From positions 1 to 64,000 of the forward strand of contig JACCGJ010014704.1 of assembly GCA_013407085.1 (NCBI GenBank): DNA of 64,000 bases. The letters are read 5' to 3'. Position numbers and translations under genes: made by a program. Under the pieces are notes generated by a model. The model saw only the letters and a program-made list of their open reading frames with translations, did no database searches and was not told the DNA's origin. Source of the DNA: Atriophallophorus winterbourni (Eukaryota; Platyhelminthes; Trematoda; Plagiorchiida; Microphallidae). Positions 41,365-52,379 of this stretch are shown here, one piece after another (position 1 is the stretch's first letter; the number at the start of each line of letters is the position of its first letter).

Positions 41365-41436
41365 TTGCACAGTTGCCAGACTTTAGCCATGCTAATGTGA
41401 ACCCCGATGTCAAATGACCTTGACCGATATCAACCT
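41365..41436 (-). CDS. Unidentified minus-strand gene, candidate short exon
   Basis: Acceptor ACGGCAG; two bases complete the codon from the 42.7-kb exon; then VDIGQGHLTSGFTLAWLKSG and NCA, ending before a GTATTA donor. Phase fits upstream but not downstream, so this is the weakest exon of the set. Confidence 0.4.
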
Positions 41437-41439
41437 CTG

Positions 41440-42670
41440 CCGTGTAAATAGAGCATTTTATTTCCTACATCAAATTACACCCTTTCGGATTTTAATAGGC
41501 TGTTTGTGATACGATCGATTAGATGTCGTGGTTGGAGTACCAATTAATCGCGTTCCCTTTGCTGACTAAGACTTTGGGTTTGACGAAACTTCAAGGTCAG
41601 TAATGAAATGTTAACCAAAAAGTAATCTAAATTTTCATCATTTTCATGATTGTCCCAAAAGGTTATCCAACCTTTAATTACAGTAAAAAAATTTCTAATT
41701 TTCTAAAACATTTTTGATCCATCTGCATTACGAAATATTATTCATAATCATGATGAATACTTGATTGGTAAACCTAAATATTCAAAATTGACTCACTGAA
41801 ATGCATTTCGTCGACTGTATTGAGAAACGCAACGCATATGAATGAACTTTGCAGCAACATAGCACACGAGAGATCAGTAAGTTGAAACGCATTTCCATAC
41901 GGCAATAAATTCGTGAAAAGGACTCATTGAATGTTAGGGAATTTTTTTAAATGCAGTAAATGTTTTAGGCGAACGGAAAAAGGAGGACAATTAAAAGATC
42001 CCAAATTTGAGAAAAATATTTTTAAGACTCAACATGTACCAGATTATTGCTATGCTAGTTATACTCTCTAATAAATAAATATTAAATAATTATTGAGAAT
42101 TTTTTCAAGTATATGCAGGGCTCTTTGAAACGACTTCAAATATTGTATGATTTATAAGTGCATATATGGTGAACCAGAAACATTTTTGTGAACAAAGCAG
42201 TTTTACATCTACTCTGAATAGGCATGACATCATTTTCATCCAACATACAAATGTGGGGCAGTTGGATTAATGTTTCGGGTAGCCTATGCGCCAAAGCGTA
42301 CCGTTTCACACTTTCTGAATAAGCCTGGAAGTATTCAAAATATCTCTTTTTCTAATGCATATGGTGTGCATTTCCGGATCGTTTTGAACTGAATTCAACC
42401 CACTGAGGGGCACAACGTAAACACATTTCGCTCGGTCCGTCGTTGACTTCCAAATGAATGCATACATATTATGAGTCCATCAGTGTAAGCTAGTTTTCTA
42501 GACGTCGTGTGGTTAACCAATCTAAGTATCCAATTCTCAAATGTAATGAACGGTGAATCCTGCTGCTTAATCTGGATAAAGAATACTACTACCTATGAAA
42601 CGTGAGTGTACATATGGCGGACTTGCAAGATAGTTTTACCAATTACCACAGTGAATGCAATTTAAAAATA
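41440..42670. other. Intron of the unidentified gene
   Basis: No recognisable repeat. Confidence 0.3.
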
Positions 42671-42676
42671 AATTAC

Positions 42677-42923
42677 CTTCATCAGGAGGTAGATCCATTT
42701 CTAAATTCCGCCTGCATGGTGTTAGATGATCGCTATCCATGCGCTCCGCCACAATGATCGGGAACGTCCAGCGTTCTGGGTATGCAAACCAAGTCATGTT
42801 TTGCCCGACTCTTTGGGAACTGGCTGTGACCACCAAACCCAATGTCGGGTAGGTAATATCCCAGATGTTATTAATTTGATATTGAACATTATAGCGCCTG
42901 AATATTCCCACATTTTTTGGTAT
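42677..42923 (-). CDS. Unidentified minus-strand gene, candidate exon
   Basis: Acceptor ATTTAACAG, donor GTAATT. Starts in phase 0 and ends one base into a codon. The 82 codons contain VQYQINNIWDITYPTLGLVV, TASSQRVGQNMTWFAYPERW and TFPIIVAERMDSDHLTPC. Alternating hydrophobic and polar residues suggest beta-sheet. Family not recognised; a loose likeness to the C-terminal beta-domains of large trafficking (TRAPP-type) subunits is too weak to name. Confidence 0.65.
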
Positions 42924-43021
42924 CTGTTAAATGATATATGGAGAACATTAGAAAAACACTACCTTCATATCCGAAAGTGAAATGCTTCGAATTTTGAAGA
43001 CAATTTTCATATCAAACTCAC

Positions 43022-43116
43022 ATCAGTTACCATAGGATACACCAATGTTTCGTTCAGTTGTGCAACTTGTTTTCTCGGGTATCCATTCTTACACAAATGA
43101 GTCACTAACTTGAAAG
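43022..43116 (-). CDS. Unidentified minus-strand gene, candidate exon
   Basis: Acceptor TACTGCTTTCAG with a good pyrimidine tract; donor GTGAGT. Two bases then 31 codons, FKLVTHLCKNGYPRKQVAQL and NETLVYPMVTD. The following intron is only 98 bases. Phases agree on both sides. Confidence 0.65.
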
Positions 43117-43119
43117 CTG

Positions 43120-44690
43120 AAAGCAGTAAGAATAATGTTTTCAAATTTGTTACAGGTGTTTTATACACAGATATCGATATTTCAACTTACATAACGGCTT
43201 CTCGCCCGTGTCATCTATTACAGCATCGTCCTCACCTGAAATGTTCAAATTTTGTCGAACAATATAGTCATCCCTTCGGACATGAAATGTGGTGAGTTTA
43301 GTAATCATTAATTTACTTTATTTCGCCAGATGCTCATAGACACCACGGAAATTAAATATTAAAATATAACTATGCTAATAATCCGCAGCAATTATTTCAC
43401 TACAAAGCTGTGCTGCAGCTTTGTGTCGTTCTTCTACGCATGGACGGAGTGCATCACTCTGAATAATACAAGTTACAACGCACCTATTTAAACTTCAAAG
43501 TTTTTGCTTCATTTTCAATTTTTAGTTGAGTAAATATTTAAAAAAATATATTATTTGATTAGGTTTTTGCTGGATAATATTTAAAATCAGATTTGTTAAT
43601 ATAACATCACACAGCATCACCGCATGCTTGAACTGCATTCAGGTGTTGAGTCAAACCATAGCTACGTCGGCGATCGAGAAGATATATTGCACGCACCAAG
43701 ATCACAATGTCTGGATAAATAGGCAGTATCCAATTCGGTATCGTTGTATGTTGGTACACATGGCAGTAAATCAGTTTGCAATCGTTATTGCTATAAATTT
43801 GTGTAACGAGAATAGTGGTTATGCTTCAGCTTTTGCACGAAAAAATGGTTTGGTTTTTATAGGATTTGCTGTATTCGGAGTATCACGAAAGAATTTCCAC
43901 TGGCATTGGCTGATGTAAATTTAGTGCCAGATTGTAGAGTGTAATCTAGGGAAATCAGGATGAATATCAAAGAACTAGACGTTATCGTGAATCATGCTTT
44001 GTCATGGGAGACGCTTTTTAATTCCTCGTAGGCTATAAAAATACACGCAGTTGATCACAATCAAGTTAGTATGTTGATCTCTCAGTTCTGAATAAAATCA
44101 TCCAGGAGGCCAATTTAGAAGCCAGTGAATCTTCTTGTGATTTCATTCTACGATTCCTACAGTTGAAGCAAAATTCAGGAAACTTTTAGTAATTAAGAAT
44201 CATTATCCAATTAAATCAACGTTGTGATGAACGCTTCCAAACGTTTGGGCATTTTCATTGCTTTACTTATCAAAAAGTAAACTGGAGTTTCTGAATTTAA
44301 TTTCACTGAGTGCACAAACCAAGATACAGGATGTGCTAATCCGTGACTAGATTTTTTCAACGATGCAGGCAATATTGCCAACAAGTAAGAACAGTTGACG
44401 GATTCAGTTAATTCGCAAGTCAAGAACTTGCTAAATATCATCATATGTATAAATACACATTAAGAATTCATAATATGCTGATTGATGGCTTTTATGCCGG
44501 TTAATTGAAGGATAATAGCAACTACAAAACGCTATTCTGACGATTTACTGAGACAGATACGAATATTTTCAGCAAAATCTACCGCCGTTTGATTAAATCT
44601 GTGCTCGAAACAGTAAGCTAGAGACAGTAGAAGAAGAAAAAGAATGACTTTATTCGTGTACATGAATTTTCAGCAATGTTCACAGTTGGA
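43120..44690. other. Unassigned intronic region
   Basis: AT-rich; no repeat or exon recognised. Confidence 0.3.
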
Positions 44691-44694
44691 TCAG

Positions 44695-44785
44695 TACACA
44701 AGTGAGATATGATAAACAAAGTTGGGACTTCTAAGCCGCTGTTGGATAAGTCTGGCACGATCAACCTGTTTAACCACATGTGATT
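44695..44785 (-). repeat. Fragment of the hammerhead-ribozyme repeat, core absent
   Basis: gccgctgttggataag and cacgatcaacctg are the reverse complement of the unit section caggttggt...cttatc.aacagcgg (29990-30035, 33955-33990). Confidence 0.45.
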
Positions 44786-45039
44786 ACTATAGGAAGCTGT
44801 CGTGCTGATGTCGCTCTACTTGCTTACAAAACCTTATTAAATACGTGTTTCAATTAAGATGCTGCCACTCCACCCCACATCATACCTAAAATATTCATTC
44901 GAATACCGTGAGTCACGACATACATGCAACCACTCCACGATACTGCAAATTCTTCACTTCCGCATCAGCTGTCGCTATTATTTTTTATTGTGTACGAGTC
45001 TGTTTGGTTCCAAGGTTGTCGAAGACTGGGCGGTTTTGG

Positions 45040-46430
45040 GGATAAGCTCACAATTCCAAAATACTCCAATGGCACGCGTCTCAGCTCCTGGCCTGCACGC
45101 GTGGTGCTGTGTGACCCGGCGGAACTGCTTCCACTGACAGCAGAAAAGAAGAAAGTCGGCTGACTGGCGCCTTAAATCCAGCATGCTTCAGGCAGGTGGA
45201 TCTCGTAAGTTCATGACGTCGGTCCACCAGGAGAAAAGCAAACCCTTATATCAAACCTTCACTACCTTGTGGCTACATCTAATCATGAAAAAGGCTTCAG
45301 GAGTCAACCTCGAAGACAAATCCGGAGCCGGAGTCCCGTTAGGCAGTCTGAAGTTTTATTCAACTTCCCCCTGCCAACTCCTGCGACGACTCCGTTTTCC
45401 AAACGCATCAGCCCAGCTGTTCCTTTAGTTCCGGTAATGCCGTGGAGAGGGAGCACTTGCTGCGTGGGCAACAGCTAGTTCTCCATATTTTACTGCCCTG
45501 GCGTACATCACAACGCACCAATGGAGAAGACGCACCATTTCGATTCTGCGGATAATTACACGTGAAGCAGCAGATACTTGTTAAAAGCTACGGCTCGATT
45601 GGCGTAGAGCTCAGCTCCTGGGGCTGCTTTCGACGGTGGGAGAGTCTTCCAGGTCTTATTGGATGGTTACAGCCGGCCTCAAGCTAAGCAGCCCCCAGCC
45701 AATATGGTGCCATTTCGCCACGGTCTGCTATCCCCATTGGATGCATGGGGATTAAAAATCAACCGACAAGCAGACTGTTTTTTTGCACCAGCAAAACGAA
45801 CTACTGAAAAACAAATGTCATTTCTGATCCTGGGAACCTGGAAGGACCGGTCCATGCTTCCTGGATTTCATGACGAAATTTTGAATATCATGGGTGCAAG
45901 AAAATCAGCTGTGATTAACATTTAGCTAAAGAGGATGAATGTCGACGTGGCTGCCCTGCAATAGGCGTGATTACCAGACCCTGGTATGCTAACAGAACGA
46001 GATTACGTATATTTTTAAAAAGGAAGGGGTTCTGCTGAGCCTCGACTGCACGGAGTTGTGTTGGCCGTGCGAAATGACCTACTAAAATCAGCAGAACCAA
46101 GCAGCAGTGGGAGCTAAGAGATTTCGACTCGAAATCTGAAGTGCATTACTGGCACCATTAAGTTGGCTAACGTTTATGCACCGACATCTCTGCAACGCCT
46201 GCCTAAAAAGATGTTTTTCTATCATAACCTCACAAAAGTCCTCATAAATGTGCGACGAAAATGTGTAGTGACATTTGGTAATTTCAACGTCGAGTTGGTA
46301 CGGATTACGAGTTTTGGCAATACTCTCACGGAGAGTTCGGTGTAGATGATACAAATGAAAAAGGAAAACTCCAAAATCCTCAAGATAATGAATTTATCCA
46401 AAGGCAACCAGAATCTTTTTTGTAGTGAGT
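45040..46430 (+). mobile_element. RTE-like element, 5' region and endonuclease, decayed
   Basis: The left 440 bp match the RTE 5' block (ctcctggcctgcacg, tgactggcgcc). Coding remnants follow: MSFLILGTWKDRSMLPGFHD (45810-45870, the ...TWNVR start of the AP-endonuclease). At 46.14-46.35 kb come TIKLANVYAPTSLQRLPKKM and CVVTFGNFNVELV, the latter equivalent to the GDFNA motif. RT absent. Confidence 0.75.
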
Positions 46431-46434
46431 AGTG

Positions 46435-47295
46435 AATAACTCTCTAGATTTGGATTGGATACCACATGCGTAGAGATAATAATACTCACGGTTGTCAGTA
46501 AAGATTATTATAAATTATTTATTTTTTTAATATGGTTTTGTAGAAGAAAAAGGTTGATTTTTCAAAATGAGATTTCAGTTAATCAAATTGATAAACCAAA
46601 TGCTCTTTTGTTACTAAAAATCCTGAATCTGGATATCTGGATCGCTTCACCATCAGAAATTGTGTTAGCTCCGTATTAAATGATTTTCAAACAAATTTAA
46701 TTGCTATTATATCGAATGATTCTCTGCAAGCACATTTAGAGATTCGGATGTAAACAAGAATTTCATACATATTTTGCCCAAACATACATTCTCCACAAAA
46801 TATTACTTTCCTACATTATATCATTCGTTCCCCGAAGCGTTTATATCAAAATTTAAAAGTAACATTACTTGGAAATTTGTACACTAATCTGATGGTTTTG
46901 TAAAGCTATGAGTTACTTTTACCATAAATGACGAATCTAAAATCTGAAACGGCTCAGTTAGACACGAAGACAGTAAAGAGCTTTTGTCGAACGTTCTTAA
47001 TCTCCTATCATTTAATATCCCACGACTAGTAGGGAAAACATTTCCTTATAGACTACATTCATAATAAATATATCTACTTATTCTATTCATAACACAATCA
47101 GGCAAAGAATCAGTAAAATATTACCATTTCAACTTTCACTCGCTTTATCCAAGTTTTTGAAATTAACAAATTTAATAATTATTAATTTTCGAAAGATTGC
47201 TTGTAGAAATAAATCAACCTCGAGAGACGAATGTCGAGTCAGCAACGATGAAACTCAACATTCCGGTCACCTAAACATAGAATTTGATAAAACAG
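46435..47295. other. Unassigned intronic sequence
   Basis: AT-rich; no recognisable feature. Confidence 0.3.
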
Positions 47296-47299
47296 TTCG

Positions 47300-47615
47300 G
47301 CTGTTGATCATGTTGCACTTGTATACCGCTGTCGGGTAAGGCTGATACGACCAACCTGCACAATCACATGATCAATAACAAAAATGATCATCGGTTTGAA
47401 CTTATTAACATGTATTTCGGCACATTTGATTGAATAGAATGGTCGTACCAACCTTATTCAACATTTCCATACGAGCACAGCTTGTATAACTTTCTCCCAA
47501 TGTTTTATTGCATGTGGATCCGGATCGAACTTTCCACTCCTGATGAGTGTAGACGGTACGAAACCGGTCGTGTTGTGTGTGTGATGGAAATGCATGAAAA
47601 TGAGCATTTTAGTTC
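47300..47615. repeat. Hammerhead-ribozyme repeat, one reversed fragment and one forward unit
   Basis: 47310-47372 is the reverse complement of the unit section around caggttggtcgtatcagcct. 47400-47615 is a forward unit containing the ribozyme. Antisense to the host gene intron it lies in. Confidence 0.65.
47530..47582 (+). ncRNA. Hammerhead ribozyme with intact core
   Basis: CTGATGA (47540-47546), stem-loop GTGT-AGACG-GTAC with wobble pairs, GAAA (47560-47563), CCGGTC with cleavage expected after 47569. Core bases all conserved, but stem I is weaker than consensus because the upstream arm reads CCACTC rather than CCACTAC. Confidence 0.68.
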
Positions 47616-47681
47616 AACTGTTAATTTTCCATCTCTATCAACACGTCAAAAAACATCATAATGTTGCTTCCATGAACCTAC

Positions 47682-47904
47682 CAACAAATTTTAATTTATA
47701 CTCTCCATTGATTGAAATTACGTTGATCCGCAAGTCTATCAGTTTGCTCTTTGCTTGAAAACGCACAGTTGATGCTTTGAATGCACACCGCCAATACGGC
47801 GTTTTTGATGCCAAGATGACGCTCAGTTGAACGTAAAAATTATCTGATAGTGGAAAGTGCACGTATTTGTCCAAGGAACAATTTGTGACAACGCTTTGCA
47901 CGAG
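47682..47904 (-). CDS. Unidentified minus-strand gene, candidate exon
   Basis: Acceptor TTTTCATTTCAG, donor GTAGGT. It has 74 codons plus one base, starting in phase 0: LVQSVVTNCSLDKYVHFPLS, DNFYVQLSVILASKTPYWRC, then KASTVRFQAKSKLIDLRIN. Strong splice sites and both phases match the neighbouring exons. Looks like an extracellular or beta-rich domain with cysteines; family unknown. Confidence 0.68.
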
Positions 47905-48639
47905 CTGAAATGAAAACGTTCGAAAGTAATGCAATAATTAATTTGCCGATTTGAATCCAAATCATTGCCTGCAAACTTTATGAACCTAATGTAATATCTG
48001 AAACATTATGGGATATTATCCAGGCACTAGTTCGACCAATTTTTTGGGTTTGATTCGTATATTGTAATCCAATCTCACGTGGGTTGTAAATTCATCGATA
48101 AAATACGATGTTTCTTCATTTGCTATTCAGAAATATTGCCACATCATACCGTGATGCTCATCAAAATATTTACTTGAAAGATAAATGCTAGAATGTTTTT
48201 TTTTTGAAAATTAATGATTGAACGTGAGTTATTAAACAGATGAAATGGTAATTTTATATTTATTTTATACACATATTCAAAGGTGATGGGAGCACCAAAA
48301 TATATATTCAAATCGAATTTCTCATTTCGACCTACTTAGTGCTTGGTTGTATTCCGAAAATAAATCTCGAGTGAGTATTTTTGAATCTCCCCTGGTACGT
48401 CATGACTACAGGTTATGGCACTCATCGCCTTTTTCTACGATAAAATAACTAATCATTGGAAAGGTCAAATTGTTACACCAAACACTTCAATATTTATCGC
48501 GGAACCTTCTTCATGGGAGCCGTAACACAATTCACGATAGCGAATTTGGAAATGGAGTCACCGGAAGGAAATTCATGCAAAATTATTTTTTTATAATTAA
48601 AAAATGTAATTCTTTTCAATACTGGTTCAGATCATGAAA

Positions 48640-48840
48640 ATCCTGATCATATTAAATTTAAATATGGAGTGCAAACAACACGAAACTGATCGCGGGTTGA
48701 ATGTGTTTGGTTTGTATACAAATATAGAATGCTTTTCCGTGTCAATGGGTGTAACCCTATCTACATGCGTGCACTTGTGATTAGATATGTTGGTCGTGCA
48801 AGCCTTATCAATCAGTGGCTTCAAAGATTTACCGTTGATT
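48640..48840 (+). repeat. Hammerhead-ribozyme repeat, one decayed unit
   Basis: Unit landmarks gagtgcaaacaacacgaaac, gttggtcgtgcaagccttat and caatcagtggcttcaa in order. The first core block (48661-48668) is lost. Confidence 0.6.
48660..48705 (+). ncRNA. Hammerhead ribozyme relic
   Basis: Keeps loop AAACA and GAAAC but not CTGATGA; one side of stem II is mutated. Inactive. Confidence 0.5.
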
Positions 48841-49148
48841 TCATTATGTTTCCAATCTTACTATTTTAAAATGTCTATCGGGCATGAACACTCAGCCGAA
48901 ACCACATTATGCTTCATAGCAGTAATCAGAAATTTTGGTTGAAGATTTCATTAGCTATTTATAGAATATTTGATGTTACGGGAAACATTCAGGTATGCAA
49001 TTTCAATATAATTGTGGACACGAAATTATATATACAAGATAAATCAACAAACTATTGGATACTCTTACGCCACGATTACCATCAGTGAAATACCAGAATT
49101 TCATATATTTGTGAATTTCAATGACAGTAAAAACATATTCATACTCAC

Positions 49149-49266
49149 AATGCATGCCTGGGATTGAACTCTGTTCATCAAATCTCCATGTGCTGCAGCT
49201 TTTTTTAAAGCTTCGTTGTTGGATATCTTGAGCACAACGGAACCTGTTAAACCCAAAGTGAGTTCT
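49149..49266 (-). CDS. Unidentified minus-strand gene, candidate exon
   Basis: Acceptor CATATTTTCAG, donor GTGAGT. One base then 39 codons: ELTLGLTGSVVLKISNNEAL and KKAAAHGDLMNRVQSQACI. Ends in phase 0, matching the 47.9-kb exon. A longer overlapping frame in another register was rejected because its phases do not fit. Confidence 0.62.
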
Positions 49267-49354
49267 CTGAAAATATGTCACGCATAAATATCGATCAAAC
49301 CAATCCCAAAATTTCTTGCGAATTTATTCTCATACCCTATTTTCAATTATACAC

Positions 49355-49428
49355 CCACCATCACTTGAAAATTCGATCATGTTTGCAGATGGCTCGAATG
49401 GCATGATGACATAGTTGCCATATGTTAG
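49355..49428 (-). CDS. Unidentified minus-strand gene, candidate exon (most 5' found)
   Basis: Acceptor CTAACATAG, donor GTGTAT chosen over GTGGGT because only it gives the right phase. 24 codons plus two bases: LTYGNYVIMPFEPSANMIEF, then SSDG. The 5' end of the gene and its start codon were not found. Confidence 0.5.
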
Positions 49429-49479
49429 CTATGTTAGTATTCAAAATTGTCTACTCCTTATGGAGAGTTAAAATCAAGT

Positions 49480-49805
49480 TCGCGAATTCGGCACAGCGCA
49501 AAGACGTTTGCAAAGGAGATATGAATGATCTCGACATTAATTTAGCAAATTGGATAAAACTTGCTTTTGATCACTTATTTTGAAGGCACGCCAAAGTCAA
49601 GCAGGTACTGCTTTTGGCAGTTGACAGTAGATTAGACCGAGATCGTTTTAATGGCCCTTGTCGTCCGACTACCGCCAATCTCTGTGAAAGATGCGGAGTA
49701 AAGTTTGTTCAGTAATATGAAACGCTGCGCTGTACGAAATCGCCATGCACTCGTAATATGCAGCCGTGGTAGACGTTGACTGAAGGAGGTCAAAGCAACA
49801 AATTT
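49480..49805 (+). mobile_element. RTE-like 3'-end fragment, decayed
   Basis: gcaaagacgtttgcaaagga, gatatgaatgatctcgacat and the end word gtagacgttgactgaagga, ggtcaaagcaacaa parallel 34780-35110. Confidence 0.65.
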
Positions 49806-49809
49806 TTTG

Positions 49810-50385
49810 CCATATATATTCATGGCACTCGGTTTCAAATGTTAAGGTGAATCTCTATTTTCGGACATGACACCTTTTCGTTCCTTTAAAAATTTGAAAT
49901 AGCACAGGTAGAACTTTGTCGATAAGAAGAAATGGAAACTTGCTATCCAAAGTTTGATATATTAAATTTTTTATACATGTATTATCCATGCCAAGAAAAT
50001 GCTATTATCTTTAAGAGTTAGTTTTGTGCAGCACAATTTACTTTTTCATCAATACTCGTCAAGTGGATCGTTCACAACAGGAAATGGTAGTGACACGTTT
50101 TAATAAATCATGGGTTGAGGGATATATGGTTAGAAAGCGAACCATTCGCTACCCCACAGAATTACGGAATGAATGAAAATGTGAAATTTAATGGCATATA
50201 GCTTTCACTTCAAACATTGCCATGCATAGATAGTACACTACAAAACAACGTAGAGGATTCCAAGAAATAAATGGCCTTGACAATCAATGCGTAAACATTG
50301 TTTGTAGAAAGATAAGGAATGTCCGCACGTCACATTCTCAACACACTTGAAGCAAGTTTTTCTTGGTAGACTCAAATTTAGAGAT
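49810..50385. other. Unassigned sequence
   Basis: No gene or repeat confidently recognised. Confidence 0.3.
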
Positions 50386-50389
50386 AAGA

Positions 50390-50900
50390 AAAAGATCACG
50401 CCGTATCCTCCTTCAAATAAAGTCACAAAGAACCAAATGTTGCAAAAATTCAACTTTCAGAACCTTCACTAATTTTGTCACTCTGTGATAAATGTTCTCG
50501 AAGAGGGCAATATCTTTTCGCAACCAAGAAGCGCATACTTCTACCACATACTCACACGGTTGGCCAAAGTTAGTTATTCGTCGTCGGGAGATACCCAACA
50601 ATTTACTGATCTGCCAGTGAACTGTAAGTTTCAGAATTCCAATAATCCATACTCCAATGTATTTTCCACAGAACTCCATGCTCAAGCTTTCCCTTTCCAA
50701 TCGATATATTCAAGGAATATTCTTTTCATAGTGAAAAATCTAACTTTTCCGAATTTATTTCTACACCTCTCTGCATTTTTACACAACCTGCAGCAGAACT
50801 GATCCGCGTGTAAAGCTTCAAATCACCCGCGTTCAGAACCATTTTTAAGCTTGTGTGTAAGCAAATCCTTCATGTATAAGAGAACAATAATCGGGACTAG
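50390..50900 (-). mobile_element. CR1-like RT C-terminal fragment, decayed
   Basis: Minus-strand translation has CEYVVEVCASWLRKDIALFE and NIYHRVTKLVKVL, matching MEYAVQAWSPWLKKDVATLQ / RIYHSATKLVSGL at 23.4 kb; GVWIIGILKLTVHWQ precedes it. Confidence 0.65.
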
Positions 50901-51229
50901 CAAAAATGAATATGGGACTCCTCTGTAAATTTAAATTTAATGTTACATTGTTTAATTTTACTTGGAATGACAAACCTAGTTAGATAGTCTAAGTTGAAGA
51001 TATGTGTAGAAATTCTCTGTTTATTGCAGTCTGCCTGCATATTCGATAGTGATTGTTACTCTCAATATATTAGACATAAATAATGCAAGATGATATAGAG
51101 GGTAAAAATTGCGACAGAAAATTGAGACTATCGCATATAGCATGAAACAGAAAGTTAAGGTCGTGATCTACAGGCGAGATTTTGTTTGACAAGGTAAAAT
51201 TAATTCTAATACATATAAAGATGAGAAAC

Positions 51230-51560
51230 GCCTGAATGGCTCTTCAAAACTAGTTTGCTTCGAGCAGTTGCATTTCATGCGTTCACAGAGGCTGTTCACC
51301 TGAGACAAAGCCAACTAAAAATCAACATATCACTGAATTCTGCTTCATCCCAATATGGAAAACGCTACATAGAGGCAACCTCGTGGAAAACTCCGGAGAA
51401 GGATTCTCTTTAAGCTGTTCGTAGCTATATTCAACTTCACCTTTGTAACACCAACAACTACATTGTGGTCCAGATGCATTAACCCGTCTTCTAAAAAGTT
51501 TTCTTATTGTCGTGCAGCAAAGGCACTTGCTGCCTTAGAGTACATCTCCCCAACCAGATG
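51230..51560 (+). mobile_element. Decayed RTE-type 5' region
   Basis: aaaactagtttgcttcgagc, gcattaacccgtcttctaaa and gcaaaggcacttgctgcctt recall 13910-13940 and 45400-45470 at low similarity. Confidence 0.4.
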
Positions 51561-51564
51561 CTAA

Positions 51565-52185
51565 AGCTTTTACCAAATAAGTTTGCCGAATAACTACTCG
51601 ATTGTGCTAACAGAAGAGTTGAAAATGTAATATTATAAAATGTATCGACAAAACGTAAGAAAACAGTTCACAGTGGCTGATGGATACAGGCTAAGGATTC
51701 AACCCAAATTATTCGATCTGAATGAACCTACATTGTTTGAAAAATATAATAAGCGTAACTTGTCATGAGCGAAAAAAGATGCAAATTAATTTGGAAAACT
51801 ACTGATTACTTTCAAGTTGATGTGCAATGATTAAATCTAGAAGAATATAATTGTTTTCAAACAAACCAAACATACGCTGTTACGAATCATGCTACCGAGG
51901 CAATAAACATTGGATGAATCCTTATAAACTCACTTTTGTCATCTATAATATTGTGAGAATGGAAATGTGGCGCGTATCAAACAATAAATTAATGTAGTGT
52001 ATACTTTCGATTAAAAGCATCTTGCAATATATAAAATAATTACAGACTCACCTTTATTCATTTGTTCTAATTTAAAAGATTAGTGAAATTTGATAGTATT
52101 TGTGCATGAACATATTAAGAAAACATGTTTTTCATCATTTAACAATAATTCAAGTTTCAGGATCGAAAATATATTCAAAAATACT
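51565..52185. other. Unassigned sequence
   Basis: Nothing recognised. Confidence 0.3.
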
Positions 52186-52189
52186 CATT

Positions 52190-52335
52190 CGCATGTATCT
52201 ACACCACACACACACACCATGCATGGTTACGTGCTGTTTGCACTCATCAGGTAGTGGCAGCAAGATCAGGATCCGGATGCGCTTGAAACAGTGGTGTAGT
52301 GAAAAACAAAGTGCGTTTGTATTCAAGGTAATTCA
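52190..52335 (-). repeat. Hammerhead-ribozyme repeat, part unit
   Basis: Includes gctgtttgcactcatcagg, cgcttgaaacagtggtgta and aaaaacaaagtgcgtttgta, the same order as at 22.1 and 29.7 kb. Confidence 0.65.
52212..52262 (-). ncRNA. Hammerhead ribozyme, one core change
   Basis: CTGATGA intact (52250-52244), perfect stem II GTGC/GCAC with AAACA, GTAA in place of GAAA. The upstream arm CCACTAC is the consensus stem I strand, and GTGTGTGTGTGGTG lies downstream. Confidence 0.62.
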
Positions 52336-52379
52336 CGGTTTTTAATGGTCTGAAATCCAACAAGCTTAACAACAACCAT

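Noticed and set aside
49003..49281. 92-codon minus-strand frame (RTHFGFNRFRCAQ...)
   Set aside because: Overlaps the 49.2-kb exon in another register; its phase does not fit either neighbouring exon.
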